Shown here in pieces: positions 8,224-17,320 of a DNA stretch of 64,000 nucleotides. The first letter of the stretch is position 1; each line of letters begins with the position of its first letter. A program made the position numbers and the translations under genes. Source of the stretch: Shinella zoogloeoides (lineage in GTDB: Bacteria > Pseudomonadota > Alphaproteobacteria > Rhizobiales > Rhizobiaceae); NCBI RefSeq assembly GCF_033705735.1, contig NZ_CP131131.1:1054001-1118000 (forward strand), read 5' to 3'. The notes under the pieces were generated by a model. That model worked only from the letters and a program-made list of their open reading frames with translations, did no database searches and was not told where the DNA came from.

Positions 8224-9402
8224 ATGATCGAACTTCCCTTCGCGCTTTCCGAATACAAGGCCCGCCTCCAGGCCATCCGTGCGGAGATGGCGCGCCGCAA
8301 TCTCGACCTGCTGGTCGTCAACGACGTCGCCAACCAGCACTACATCACCGGCTATGACGGCTGGTCCTTCTACACGCCGCAGGTCGTGCTCGTTCCCCTC
8401 GCGGACGAGGAGCCCGTCTGGATCGGCCGCGCCATGGATGCGGCCGGCGGCCTTCTGACCGCATGGATGAAGCCGGAGAACATCGTCGGCTTCCCGGAGG
8501 ACCATGTCCAGCGCGCCGACCGCCACCCGATGGACTGGATCGCCGGCTGGATTGCCCGCAAGGGCTGGGATCGCGGCAATATCGGCATTGAGCTGGAGGC
8601 CTATTATTACTCGCCGAAGGCGCATGCGCGCCTTACCGCCGGCCTGCCCAACGCAACCTTCCACGATGCGGACCTCTTGGTGAACTGGATCCGCAGCGTC
8701 AAGTCCGCCGCCGAGATCGATTATCTGCGCAAGGCCTCGCGCCTTGCCGAAGCCGCCGTGACCGCCGCCTATGACGTCATTGCGCCCGGCGTGCGCGAAT
8801 GCGATGCCATCGCGCGGATCCAGGCCGCGCAAGTTGCCGGCTCACCCGATTTCGCCGGGGACATCACCGCCCTTCCCCCGACCATCCTTGCCGGCGAGAA
8901 CGCATCGGCCCCCCATGTCATGTGGAGCGACCGGCGCTTCGGCGAGAACGAGACGGTTGCGCTGGAGCTTGCCGGCGTCGTCCGCCGCTATACGGCCGGC
9001 CTTGCCCGCACCATGCAGCTCGGCCGGATGCCGGCCAAGGTCGGCGACACCGGCAAGGCGGTGCTCGAAGGCATGGAGGCCGTGCTCGCCGCCATCAAGC
9101 CGGGCATCACGGCCGAGGAGGTCGAGGCCGCCTGGCGGCAGGTCATCCAGCGCTACGGTCTGAAGAAGGAGTCGCGCATCGGCTATTCCATCGGCGTCGC
9201 CTATCCGCCGGACTGGGGCGAACATACGATCAGCCTGCGCCCGGGCGACAGGACCATCCTCAAGCCCGGCAACGTGCTGCACTCCATCCTCGGCATGTGG
9301 ATGGACGGCTGGGGGATCGAGGTCAGCGAGACGATCCTCGTGACCGAACGGGGCTGCGAGACGCTGACCAGCTTCCCGCGGGACATCCATGTCAAGGCCT
9401 GA
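8224..9402 (+). CDS. M24-fold hydrolase, ectoine hydrolase (DoeA/EutD) homologue
   Basis: This 392-residue protein has the creatinase/Xaa-Pro peptidase (M24) fold. It shares the ectoine-hydrolase layout, opening MIELPFALSEYKARL and containing ITGYDGWSFYTPQ, YPPDWGEHTISLRPGDRT and WGIEVSETILV. Ectoine hydrolase opens the cyclic amidine ring of ectoine to N-acetyl-diaminobutyrate. The aspartate ligands of metal-dependent M24 enzymes are not kept: the region reads LELAG and then AGLARTM. Creatinase and, as far as I know, EutD also do without metal. A nearby YHC-like segment of classical ectoine hydrolases is YTAG here, so the substrate may be a related ring. It overlaps the next gene by 14 bases. 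Confidence 0.78.
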   Translation: MIELPFALSEYKARLQAIRAEMARRNLDLLVVNDVANQHYITGYDGWSFYTPQVVLVPLADEEPVWIGRAMDAAGGLLTAWMKPENIVGFPEDHVQRADRHPMDWIAGWIARKGWDRGNIGIELEAYYYSPKAHARLTAGLPNATFHDADLLVNWIRSVKSAAEIDYLRKASRLAEAAVTAAYDVIAPGVRECDAIARIQAAQVAGSPDFAGDITALPPTILAGENASAPHVMWSDRRFGENETVALELAGVVRRYTAGLARTMQLGRMPAKVGDTGKAVLEGMEAVLAAIKPGITAEEVEAAWRQVIQRYGLKKESRIGYSIGVAYPPDWGEHTISLRPGDRTILKPGNVLHSILGMWMDGWGIEVSETILVTERGCETLTSFPRDIHVKA

Positions 9403-10585
9403 CCCCGATACCGCCGCCATGGAGCCGTCGCTGGAACGCCGGATGATCGATATCCGGCGCCACCTCCATCGCAATCCGGAACTGTCGAACGACGAGCGCG
9501 AGACACAGGCCTACCTGAAGCAGGCGCTCGGGGCGGCAGGGCTGGAGAATGTCCGGCCCGTCGCGGGCTTCGGCCTTGCCGTGGATATCGTCGGAACGGC
9601 CGGGCCTTCGAACCGAAAGGTGGTGATCCGGGCCGATATCGACGCGCTGCCGATCACCGAGGCATCGGGCGTGCCCTTCGCCTCCGGGCGACCGGGCGTG
9701 ATGCATGCCTGCGGGCACGACGCGCATGCCGCGATGGGCTACGCCGCCGCGGTCCTGCTCGACCGGCAGAGGTCGTCGTTCAGCGGCACGGTGCGCCTGA
9801 TCTTCCAGCCCGCCGAGGAAGCCGAGCCGCTCGGCGGCCGGCGGGTGATCGAGGAGGGCCTTCTTGACGACGTGGACGCCGCAATCGGCATCCATGTCGA
9901 TCCCTATACGCCCGCCGGACAGATCGCCGTCGGCGCCGGTCCCTATACGCTCGCCTGCGATATCTTCGACGTCGTCGTCACCGGCAATTCCGCCCATGCC
10001 GCCAAGCCCTCCGACGGGGTGGATGCGATCGCGGTCGCCTGTTCCATGGTGACGGAATTGCAGAAGATCGTCTCGCGCGAGATCGATCCCTACGACCCGC
10101 TGGTGGTTTCCGTCACCGGCATCGAGGGCGGCGGCGCGTATAACGTGATCGCCCCCGAGGTGCGCCTGAAGGGCACGATCCGCAGCGGCCACGAGGAGAC
10201 ACGGCAGAAGGCCTGGCGCCGGTTGCGGCAGATCCTCGAAGGCATCGCCGCCACCCATGATGCAAGCGTCGCGGTGACGATCCAGCGCGGCGAGCCGCCG
10301 GTCGTCAACGCGCCCGAAATGGTCGCCATCGTCCAGCAGGCGGGAGCCGAGGTCGTCGGGCGGGACAACGTGCTCAACGCGCCCGGCTGGACCGCGGCGG
10401 ACGACTTCGCCTTCTACAGCGAGAAATGCCCGTCGGTCTATTTCCGCCTCGGCATCCGCAACGAGGCGATGGAGGCAATCTATCCGCTGCATCACCCGAA
10501 GTTCCGCGTGGATGAAACCGCCCTTCCCAAGGGTGCGATGACCCTGTCTGCGGCTGCGCTCAGGTTCCTCCGGCAACTGGAATAG
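9389..10585 (+). CDS. M20D amidohydrolase (hippurate/IAA-amino acid hydrolase type)
   Basis: This 398-residue metalloamidase has the M20D motifs HACGHDAHAAMG, FQPAEEAEPLGG and a C-terminal HHPKFRVDE. The family cleaves N-acyl amino acids. In standard ectoine operons the step after EutD is taken by EutE/DoeB, an aspartoacylase-like enzyme, and this gene occupies that place. Its start overlaps the end of the M24 gene by 14 bases, showing a shared transcript and tight coupling; ATG 9419 is an alternative start. The inferred role is removal of the acyl group from the product of the ring-opening enzyme. Confidence 0.82.
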   Translation: MSRPDPDTAAMEPSLERRMIDIRRHLHRNPELSNDERETQAYLKQALGAAGLENVRPVAGFGLAVDIVGTAGPSNRKVVIRADIDALPITEASGVPFASGRPGVMHACGHDAHAAMGYAAAVLLDRQRSSFSGTVRLIFQPAEEAEPLGGRRVIEEGLLDDVDAAIGIHVDPYTPAGQIAVGAGPYTLACDIFDVVVTGNSAHAAKPSDGVDAIAVACSMVTELQKIVSREIDPYDPLVVSVTGIEGGGAYNVIAPEVRLKGTIRSGHEETRQKAWRRLRQILEGIAATHDASVAVTIQRGEPPVVNAPEMVAIVQQAGAEVVGRDNVLNAPGWTAADDFAFYSEKCPSVYFRLGIRNEAMEAIYPLHHPKFRVDETALPKGAMTLSAAALRFLRQLE

Positions 10586-10697
10586 CCTCGCGCGCAGGAT
10601 GACTTGCAGCGGCAGATGAAATAATGCTCGGCACCATATGAAAGCTGCGCCGGAAATCCGGCGCAGCCAGGCAATTTCGTTGCGAAAGGTGCTGAAG

Positions 10698-11186
10698 ATG
10701 AGCGAGAAGCCGACACGCGGTTCCGCCGAGCTCGACCGGCTGGACCTGAAGATCCTCGACATCCTGCAGCGGGACAACAAGACACCGCAGCGAACCATCG
10801 CGGAGATGATCCACCTCTCCGCGCCGGCCGTCCAGCGCCGCATCCGGCGCATGGAGGAGATCGGGGTCATCAGGGCCAATGTCGCGCTCGTCGATCCGGC
10901 GAGGGTCGACCGGTCGATCACGCTTTTCGTCGAAGTGGAGATGGAAAGCGAGCGCGCAGAGCTTTACGACGCCGCCAAACGCTCCTTTGCCGCCGCGCCG
11001 GAGGTGCAGCAATGCTATTATGTGACGGGAGAGGCGGATTTCATCCTGATCGTCATCGTGCGCGCCATGTCGGATTACGAGGCGCTGACGCGAAGGCTCT
11101 TTTTCGGCAACAACAATGTGAAACGCTTCCGGACGTTCGTTTCCATGGAGCGCGTCAAGGTGGGATTGAGCATTCCGCTGGAGTGA
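10698..11186 (+). CDS. Lrp/AsnC-family regulator (DoeX/AsnC-like)
   Basis: This 162-residue transcription regulator has an N-terminal helix-turn-helix (LDLKILDILQRDNK to SAPAVQRRIRRM) and a C-terminal RAM effector domain with VTGEADFILIV. The start at ATG 10698 has GAAAGG about 9 bases upstream and is preferred over 10638. Ectoine-utilization clusters carry an AsnC/DoeX regulator beside eutD and eutE, and this gene holds the equivalent place. The effector is likely an amino acid such as a diamino acid intermediate, which is inference. Confidence 0.85.
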   Translation: MSEKPTRGSAELDRLDLKILDILQRDNKTPQRTIAEMIHLSAPAVQRRIRRMEEIGVIRANVALVDPARVDRSITLFVEVEMESERAELYDAAKRSFAAAPEVQQCYYVTGEADFILIVIVRAMSDYEALTRRLFFGNNNVKRFRTFVSMERVKVGLSIPLE

Positions 11187-11325
11187 CGTTCCTGCGCGGC
11201 GCGGAACAAAAGTCAGCCTGCCCCAGCCTGAACGAAACAGAAATGCATCGAAGGCCGCAAAACACAGCGCCTTTCTCTCCTCCGTTGAAATATCCTTCAT
11301 CCGATATCTGCCCGAGGAGACACCG

Positions 11326-12537
11326 ATGCCCACCCTGCCTTATCTGACGAACACCCTGCCCGCTTATCGGCAGCCGCTGGACGCACGCGACGCCGAAACG
11401 CTGGGCATCGCGGCCGCCGGGCGGGTGGCGCAGGTCCTCGCCCTTCGCGAGAACAACGATGCGACGCCGCTCCACACGCTGCCCGGCCTTGCCGCCGAAC
11501 TCGGCCTCGGGGCCCTATATGTCAAGGACGAGGGCTTTCGCCTCGGCCTCGGCTCCTTCAAGGCACTGGGCGGCGCCTATGCGCTGATGATCCTGGTGAA
11601 GGAAGAGGCCGAGCGCCACCTTGGCCGCCCCGTCCCCATCGCCGAACTCATGTCGGACGAGGTCCGCGCCATCGCCGCGACCATGACCTTTGCCTGCGCG
11701 ACCGATGGCAATCACGGCCGGTCGGTTGCGCAGGGCGCGGCGCTGATGGGCGCCCGCGCGGTGATCTTCGTCCATTCCGGCGTCAGCGATGCCCGTATCG
11801 AGGCCATCGCCCGCTTCGGTGCGAAAATGGTGCGCGTCGACGGGAATTACGACGTCTCCGTCGCCGAAGCCGCGCGCGTGGCAACCGAAGAAGGCTGGAC
11901 GATCCTCTCCGACACCTCATGGCCCGGCTATGAATACGTTCCCGGCCTCGTGTCGCAGGGCTATACCGCATTGGTTCGCGAAGCCCTCGCCTCGCTTGCC
12001 GAACCCCCGACCCATGTCTTTCTCCAGGCCGGCGTCGGCGGCTTTGCCGCTGCGGTCAGCGGGCATATGGCGATGGCGCTCGGCGATAACCGTCCGCATG
12101 TCACGGTGGTCGATCCGGCGCGCGCCGCCAGCATTTATGAGAGTGCCCGCGCGGGCCATGTGGTCAAAGTGGAAGAGGGAGAGCCGACCATCATGGCGAT
12201 GCTGGAATGCTATGAACCGTCGCTGGTCGCCTTCCGTGTCCTCGAGCGGGTCGCGGATGGCTTCATGACGGTCGAGGAGGATGCCGCGCCGGAGGCAATG
12301 CGCCGCCTCGCCAATCCCGTCGGCGAGGACCCCGCCATCGTTGCCGGCGAAAGCGGAAGCGCCGGGCTGGCGGGTCTTCTGACGGCGCTTCGCGATCCCG
12401 CGCTTGCCGCCCGGATCGGTCTCGACAGCAAGGCGCGCGTGCTCGTCGTCAACACGGAAGGCGCGACCGACCCAGCCCTCTATGAGAGGATCGTCGGCCG
12501 CAGCCCCGAAGCCGTCCGAAACGGAGGCGCTGCATGA
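11326..12537 (+). CDS. dpaL: Diaminopropionate ammonia-lyase
   Basis: This 403-residue PLP fold-type II enzyme converts 2,3-diaminopropionate to pyruvate and two ammonia. The Schiff-base lysine is K79 in GLGSFKALGGAY. Other family motifs are CATDGNHGRSVA, DTSWPGYEYVPG and GVGGFAAAVSGH. Length and motifs match E. coli YgeX. A GAGGAGA site stands ahead of the ATG. The neighbouring M20C gene overlaps by ATGA. In ectoine clusters a fold-type II enzyme, EutB, acts on diaminobutyrate; this gene takes its place and points to 2,3-diaminopropionate as an intermediate. Confidence 0.85.
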   Translation: MPTLPYLTNTLPAYRQPLDARDAETLGIAAAGRVAQVLALRENNDATPLHTLPGLAAELGLGALYVKDEGFRLGLGSFKALGGAYALMILVKEEAERHLGRPVPIAELMSDEVRAIAATMTFACATDGNHGRSVAQGAALMGARAVIFVHSGVSDARIEAIARFGAKMVRVDGNYDVSVAEAARVATEEGWTILSDTSWPGYEYVPGLVSQGYTALVREALASLAEPPTHVFLQAGVGGFAAAVSGHMAMALGDNRPHVTVVDPARAASIYESARAGHVVKVEEGEPTIMAMLECYEPSLVAFRVLERVADGFMTVEEDAAPEAMRRLANPVGEDPAIVAGESGSAGLAGLLTALRDPALAARIGLDSKARVLVVNTEGATDPALYERIVGRSPEAVRNGGAA

Positions 12538-13754
12538 TCCCCGCCATCGACGCCGCCCGTCTGATTGCCCGCCTGAAGGCGCTTGGCGATACGGGGCGGG
12601 ACGAGGCCGGCCGGCTCTGCCGCCTTGCCGCGACCGATGCCGACCGGGTGGGACGGGATCTTCTGTGCGCGTGGCTCGGGGAAGCCGGCCTCCGCATCGA
12701 AATCGACCGCATCGGCAACATCCATGGCCTGTGGGAGCCGGAGGGCGCCTCCGGCGACCCGGTCGTCATGGGCTCCCATATCGATACGGTGATCGACGCG
12801 GGTATCTATGACGGCTGCTACGGCGTCCTGTCGGGCCTTGCCGTGATCGAGGCGATGCAGCAGGCAGGTTTTCGCCCCTCGCGGCCTCTTGCCGTCGTCG
12901 CCTATACCAACGAGGAAGGCGTGCGCTATGCGCCCGACATGATGGGCAGCCTGGTCGCGGCCGGAGGGCTCGGTACGGACGAGGCGCTCGCCACCGTCGG
13001 CAGCGACGGCACGACGCTCGGGGTGGAACTGGCGTGCATCGGCTATGCCGGGACGCGCGAGCCGGGCTTCCTCAGGCCGCATGCCTATATCGAACTCCAT
13101 ATCGAACAGGGACCGATCCTCGAGGCGGAAGGAACTCCGATCGGGGCGGTCGAGAACCTGCAGGGCATTTCCTGGCAGAGGATCACCATTGCCGGCATGG
13201 CCAACCACGCCGGCACGACGCCCATGGCGATGCGCCGCGACGCCGGCGTTGCCGCCGGCCGCACGCTCGCCTTCCTCGACCGGCTTGCCCGCGAAACGCC
13301 GGGTGCGGTCGCGACGGTCGGTACGATCCGCTTCGAGCCCAATGCGATCAACGTCATTCCCTCGGCGGCGATCTTCACGGTCGATCTGCGCAATCCCGAT
13401 GAAGAAAGGCTCAAGGGACAGGAAATCGCACTCGATGCCTTTCTGAAGAAACTGCAGGGCGAAGGCTTCGAGATATCGACGGAGCGTCTGGCGCGCTTCC
13501 AGCCCGTTGCCTTCGCGCCGGAAATCGTGACGGCTATCGAGGCATCGGCGGCGGAACGCCAGCTTAGCTGCCGGCGCATGACATCGGGCGCGGGGCATGA
13601 TGCGCAGATGATCGCCCGCATCGCGCCTTCGGCGATGATCTTCGTACCGTCGAAGGGCGGCATCAGCCACAATCCAGCCGAACATACCGACGAGGCCGAT
13701 CTCGTCGCCGGCGCCAACGTGCTCCTCGACGTCGCTACGAAGCTCAGCCGGTGA
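12534..13754 (+). CDS. M20C amidase (allantoate amidohydrolase/N-carbamoyl amino acid hydrolase type)
   Basis: This 406-residue dimeric zinc amidohydrolase belongs to the HyuC/allantoate amidohydrolase/beta-ureidopropionase family. Motifs seen are GSHIDTVIDAGIYDG, TNEEGVRY, ELHIEQGPILEAEG, GMANHAGTTPM and SGAGHDAQ. Members release ammonia and CO2 from N-carbamoyl amino acids or ureido acids. It is translationally coupled (ATGA) to the diaminopropionate lyase, so it probably makes or processes the same diamino acid. E. coli pairs ygeX with an M20 hydrolase and a hydantoinase, a similar grouping. The precise substrate is unknown. Confidence 0.85.
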   Translation: MIPAIDAARLIARLKALGDTGRDEAGRLCRLAATDADRVGRDLLCAWLGEAGLRIEIDRIGNIHGLWEPEGASGDPVVMGSHIDTVIDAGIYDGCYGVLSGLAVIEAMQQAGFRPSRPLAVVAYTNEEGVRYAPDMMGSLVAAGGLGTDEALATVGSDGTTLGVELACIGYAGTREPGFLRPHAYIELHIEQGPILEAEGTPIGAVENLQGISWQRITIAGMANHAGTTPMAMRRDAGVAAGRTLAFLDRLARETPGAVATVGTIRFEPNAINVIPSAAIFTVDLRNPDEERLKGQEIALDAFLKKLQGEGFEISTERLARFQPVAFAPEIVTAIEASAAERQLSCRRMTSGAGHDAQMIARIAPSAMIFVPSKGGISHNPAEHTDEADLVAGANVLLDVATKLSR

Positions 13755-13769
13755 CGGGCCGCTGCCCGG

Positions 13770-15314
13770 CTAGTCCACCACCGCGCTGTGATCGAGCGCC
13801 GGGGCCGCTTGCGGCTTCTTGAGCAGCAGGACGAGCGGCATGACGGCAAGCGAGAGCAGCATCAGCAGCTTGAAATCGTCCATATAGGCGATGATCGTCG
13901 CCTGCAGGGTGATGGTGCTGTCGAGCGCGGCGCGCCCGGCCTCCGTCAGCGGGTTGAGATGCTGCTGCACGGCCGGATTGTTGAAGGCGTGGTTGAACGG
14001 CGTCACGTAGGCGGCGATGCTTTCGTGATTGCTCTGCACGTTCTCGGTGATCAACGCCGTCACCAGCGAGATGCCGACGGACGAGCCGATGTTTCGCGAA
14101 AGGTTGTAGAGGCCCGTGCCGTCTCCGCGCATCTCCGGCGGCAGGGTCGAGAAGGCCATGGTCGTCAACGGCACGAAGAGGAAGCCGAGGCCGGCGCCCT
14201 GCACGAAGCCGACGGAAACGATGGTCCATTGCGAGACGTCCGGCGTCCAGGCGGTCATGTCGTACATCGCCCAGGCCGTCAGCCCTAGGCCGGCGGAAAG
14301 CAGGATCCGCGTATCCACCTTGCCGATCAGTCGCCCGATCAGGAACATGCACAGCATGGTGCCGAGGCCGCGCGGCCCCATGACGATGCCGGCGGTGATG
14401 ACGGGATAGCCCATCAGCGTCTGGAGATAGGGCGTCATCAGCGCGAGCGACGCCAGATAGGTGATGCCGATCACGAAGATGAAGATCATGCTGACGGCGA
14501 AGTTCTGGTCGAGGAAGAGCCGCGGATTGACGAAGGATTTCTCGGACGTCAGCGTATGCACGACGAGAAGATAGAAGGCCGCCGCGCAGATGATGGCCTC
14601 GACGAGGATTTCGCCGGACGAGAACCAGTCGAGCTGCTCGCCACGGTCGAGGAAGAGCTGTAGCGCGCCGATGAAGAGGCTCATCATGCCGAAGCCGAAC
14701 CAGTCGAGCTTGGCAAGCGCGTCCCGCAGGGTCTCGTTCACGAAGACGACGATGCCGGCAAAGGCGAGCGCGCCGATCGGCACATTGATGTAGAACACCC
14801 AGCGCCAGCTGATATTGTCGGTGAGCCAGCCGCCGATGACCGGCCCGAGCACTGGCCCGACCATCACCGAGACGCCGAAGAGCGCCATGGCCGAGCCGCG
14901 TTCCTCGACCGTGTAGATATCGAGCAGGATGCCCTGCGACAGCGGCACCAGCGCCGCGCCGAACAGGCCCTGCAACAGGCGGAAGGCGACGATCTGGTTG
15001 AGCGACTGCGCAAGGCCGCAGAGGACCGAGGCGAAGACGAAGCCGGCAATGGCCGTCAGCAGTACCCGCTTGCGGCCGAACTTGGCCGCAAGGAAACCCG
15101 AGGGCGGCGTCATGATGGCGGCCGCCACGATATAGGAGGTCAGCACCCAGTTGATCTGGTCGGCCGACGCCGACACGCTGCCCTGGATGAAGGGCAGCGC
15201 GACATTGGCGATGGTCGTGTCCAGCGCCTGCATGATAACGGCGAGGATGACGCAGGCCGTGATCGCGCCGCGATTGGCCACGATGACGGTCGGTGCGTCC
15301 GTGGAACTAGCCAT
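13770..15314 (-). CDS. emrB: EmrB-type MFS drug exporter (DHA2)
   Basis: This 514-residue inner-membrane antiporter has the 14-helix DHA2 pattern. Family motifs include LDTTIANVALPFIQGS in the first helix, GWLTDNISWRWVFYINVPIG, and LGPVIGG in helix 5. It is the pump of a tripartite system with the EmrA-type adaptor upstream and an outer-membrane channel encoded elsewhere. Its start overlaps the adaptor gene by 8 bases. The MarR gene heads the same leftward operon, so induction by toxic hydrophobic compounds is expected. It converges with the M20C gene across a 15-base gap. Confidence 0.9.
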   Translation of the reverse strand: MASSTDAPTVIVANRGAITACVILAVIMQALDTTIANVALPFIQGSVSASADQINWVLTSYIVAAAIMTPPSGFLAAKFGRKRVLLTAIAGFVFASVLCGLAQSLNQIVAFRLLQGLFGAALVPLSQGILLDIYTVEERGSAMALFGVSVMVGPVLGPVIGGWLTDNISWRWVFYINVPIGALAFAGIVVFVNETLRDALAKLDWFGFGMMSLFIGALQLFLDRGEQLDWFSSGEILVEAIICAAAFYLLVVHTLTSEKSFVNPRLFLDQNFAVSMIFIFVIGITYLASLALMTPYLQTLMGYPVITAGIVMGPRGLGTMLCMFLIGRLIGKVDTRILLSAGLGLTAWAMYDMTAWTPDVSQWTIVSVGFVQGAGLGFLFVPLTTMAFSTLPPEMRGDGTGLYNLSRNIGSSVGISLVTALITENVQSNHESIAAYVTPFNHAFNNPAVQQHLNPLTEAGRAALDSTITLQATIIAYMDDFKLLMLLSLAVMPLVLLLKKPQAAPALDHSAVVD

Positions 15315-16530
15315 GTTTCTTGCCGCTGATGCTGTCCAGCATGCCCTGGATGGAATCCGGCAGGCCGCGGGCGTGGCCGGTGTCGATATCGACGACGGTG
15401 CTCATGCCCACGCGCAGCGGCGGCTTGCCTTCGGCATCCTCGATGCTCACGCGCATGGGAATGCGCTGCACGACCTTGACCCAGTTGCCGGAGGTGTTCT
15501 GCGCCGGCAGGAGCGAGAAGGACGAGCCGGAGGCCGGGCTGATGCTCTCGACCTTGCCCTTCCAGGAAACGCCCGGATAGGTGTCGACATAGATCGTGGC
15601 CTCCTGGCCGGGCTTCACATAGGTCAGCTCGGTCTCCTTGGGATTGGCCGCGATCCACAGGCGGTCGGTCGAGACCAGCGAGAACGCCTGCTGCGAGGCC
15701 TGAAGGTAGGAGCCGACCTGAAGCGCGTTGACATTGGTGACGACGCCGTCGAAGGGCGCACGCACGACGGTATGGTCGAGTTCGCGCTGGGCGTTGTCCA
15801 CGCTGGATTTCGCCTGGAGATAGAGCGGGTATTCCTCGGCCGGCCGGTCGGCGTCGCCGCCGAGCTGGGCGAGTGTGACGGCGGCCTCGGCCTTGCTCAC
15901 GGAAACCTTCTGGCGCGCGGTATCGAGATTGTGCTTGGCTTCGTCATAGGCCGAGCGGCTGGCGCTGCCGCCGTTCAGCAGGCTCTGCTGGCGGTCGAAC
16001 TGCGCCTGGAAATAGGGCAGGTCCGCTTCCGCCTGCGTGATCTCCGCCAGCGACTGGCGATAGCTCGCCTTGAGGTTCTCGATCTGGTTGCGCTGGACGC
16101 CGAGCTGCGCCTTGGCGCCTTCGAGCGTGATGCGGAAGGCATCGGGCCGCAGGGTGAAGAGCGGCTGGCCGGCCTTCACCGCCTCGTTCTCGTGCACGTC
16201 GATGCGCTCGACGATGCCGGAGACGTCGGTCGCGATGCCCACCATGTCGGCCTGGATATAGGCATTGTCGGTCGCCATGACCTGTCCGCCGGTGACGTAA
16301 TAATAGCCGCCCACCACGAGGGCGACCGGGAGCAGGGCGAAGAGGATCGGCCGGGTGAGCGAGCGCCGGCGGCGCGGCAGCTCGGGTGCGGGCACTGCCT
16401 CGGCAGTCGCGCCGGAAACGGGGGACGGCGCTTCGGCGACCGTGCCCTGCGCTTCCAGGGTCTCGCCTCTGTCGGCGGCATTTTCGGCATCGGCGTCGGT
16501 GATGACGCGGAAGGTGGGCTTGTCAGTCAT
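15307..16530 (-). CDS. emrA: EmrA/HlyD membrane-fusion protein
   Basis: This 407-residue periplasmic adaptor has an N-terminal cytosolic tail of about 70 residues, one membrane anchor (about 53-73, ILFALLPVALVVGGYYYV), lipoyl half-motifs (DVSGIVERIDVHENEAVKAG and APFDGVVTNVNALQVG) and a long coiled-coil hairpin between them. It links the EmrB pump to an outer-membrane channel. It overlaps the MarR gene by 8 bases upstream and emrB by 8 bases downstream, so all three form one operon. Confidence 0.9.
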   Translation of the reverse strand: MTDKPTFRVITDADAENAADRGETLEAQGTVAEAPSPVSGATAEAVPAPELPRRRRSLTRPILFALLPVALVVGGYYYVTGGQVMATDNAYIQADMVGIATDVSGIVERIDVHENEAVKAGQPLFTLRPDAFRITLEGAKAQLGVQRNQIENLKASYRQSLAEITQAEADLPYFQAQFDRQQSLLNGGSASRSAYDEAKHNLDTARQKVSVSKAEAAVTLAQLGGDADRPAEEYPLYLQAKSSVDNAQRELDHTVVRAPFDGVVTNVNALQVGSYLQASQQAFSLVSTDRLWIAANPKETELTYVKPGQEATIYVDTYPGVSWKGKVESISPASGSSFSLLPAQNTSGNWVKVVQRIPMRVSIEDAEGKPPLRVGMSTVVDIDTGHARGLPDSIQGMLDSISGKKHG

Positions 16531-16981
16531 GCTCTTGCTCTTTTTCGCCAGTCGGCGCCTCGCAGGCCAGGACGAGGTTCGCCTTTATTTCGGAAAGCAC
16601 AGTGAATGTTTCTTCGAGCCGCTCCGGCGCGATGCCGAGCAGCGCCTCGGCGCGCGTCGCATCGGCCAGTTCGTGGATTTCGGCCAGCAGCGGACGCACC
16701 TCGTCGCGCAGGTAAAGGAGCCAGATGCGCCGGTCGGAGGGATGGCGCCGGCGCTCGATCAATCCGCGCTCGGCAAGCTTGTCGAGAACGCGCACCAGCG
16801 CGATCGGCTCGATTTCCAGAAGCTCCGCCAATCCGCCCTGATGAATGCCTTCGTTCTTCGACAGATAGGCGAGCGTGCGCCACTGCGAACGGGTCAGGCC
16901 GAGGCTTTGCGCCCGCTGTTCGAATCGCTTGCGCACGAGGCGCGCGATGTCGGCCAGCAGAGCAAGGGAATGGGCACTCAT
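16523..16981 (-). CDS. MarR-family regulator of the efflux operon
   Basis: This 152-residue MarR repressor has a winged helix with LTRSQWRTLAYLSKNEG and ERRRHPSDRRIWLLYL (the wing). I start at ATG 16981, where MarR homology begins; longer in-frame starts add an unlikely arginine-rich leader. No clear ribosome site is seen. A palindrome, ATTAG-gggg-CTAAT, lies just upstream and is a candidate operator. As in EmrR of E. coli, ligand binding should relieve repression of the emrAB genes with which it overlaps. Confidence 0.85.
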   Translation of the reverse strand: MSAHSLALLADIARLVRKRFEQRAQSLGLTRSQWRTLAYLSKNEGIHQGGLAELLEIEPIALVRVLDKLAERGLIERRRHPSDRRIWLLYLRDEVRPLLAEIHELADATRAEALLGIAPERLEETFTVLSEIKANLVLACEAPTGEKEQEHD

Positions 16982-16994
16982 AGAGGAAGCTACT

Positions 16995-17008
16995 ATTAGG
17001 GGGCTAAT
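16995..17008. promoter_or_regulatory. Candidate MarR operator
   Basis: The inverted repeat ATTAG-GGGG-CTAAT begins 14 bp upstream of the MarR start codon, with further matching TA steps outside it. The rest of the 339-bp gap to the MFS gene at 17321 holds no clear gene or other structure that I can name. Confidence 0.4.
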
Positions 17009-17320
17009 GATAGAGATGCATACCATGCGGATAGGGCGAAGACAACGCCTCCCTGCGGGATTTCGCCGGTCCTCACCAAAGAATGATCGCCGCTGCCCGC
17101 GCCGGGGCGTCATTCAGCAATTCAATGAAAGGCATCGGGAGATTTAATTTCGGAAACCGGATGCGCGCGCCTATAAACAGGCGGCCGGAATTCGAACCGG
17201 CCTCCCCTTCCGTCCCGTCGCCACCCGCAGGGACGTCGTCACGCCGAACACATCGATACGGACATGCCGTACCCGCCCTCCGCGCCGGCGGGCGCTTGGC
17301 CGCAGTGCAGGAAGCCGAAC

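Noticed and set aside
5972..10585. Standard ectoine-utilization operon
   Set aside because: eutB, eutC, eutE and an ectoine importer are absent from the locus and several steps are taken by different families, so I report it as a variant.
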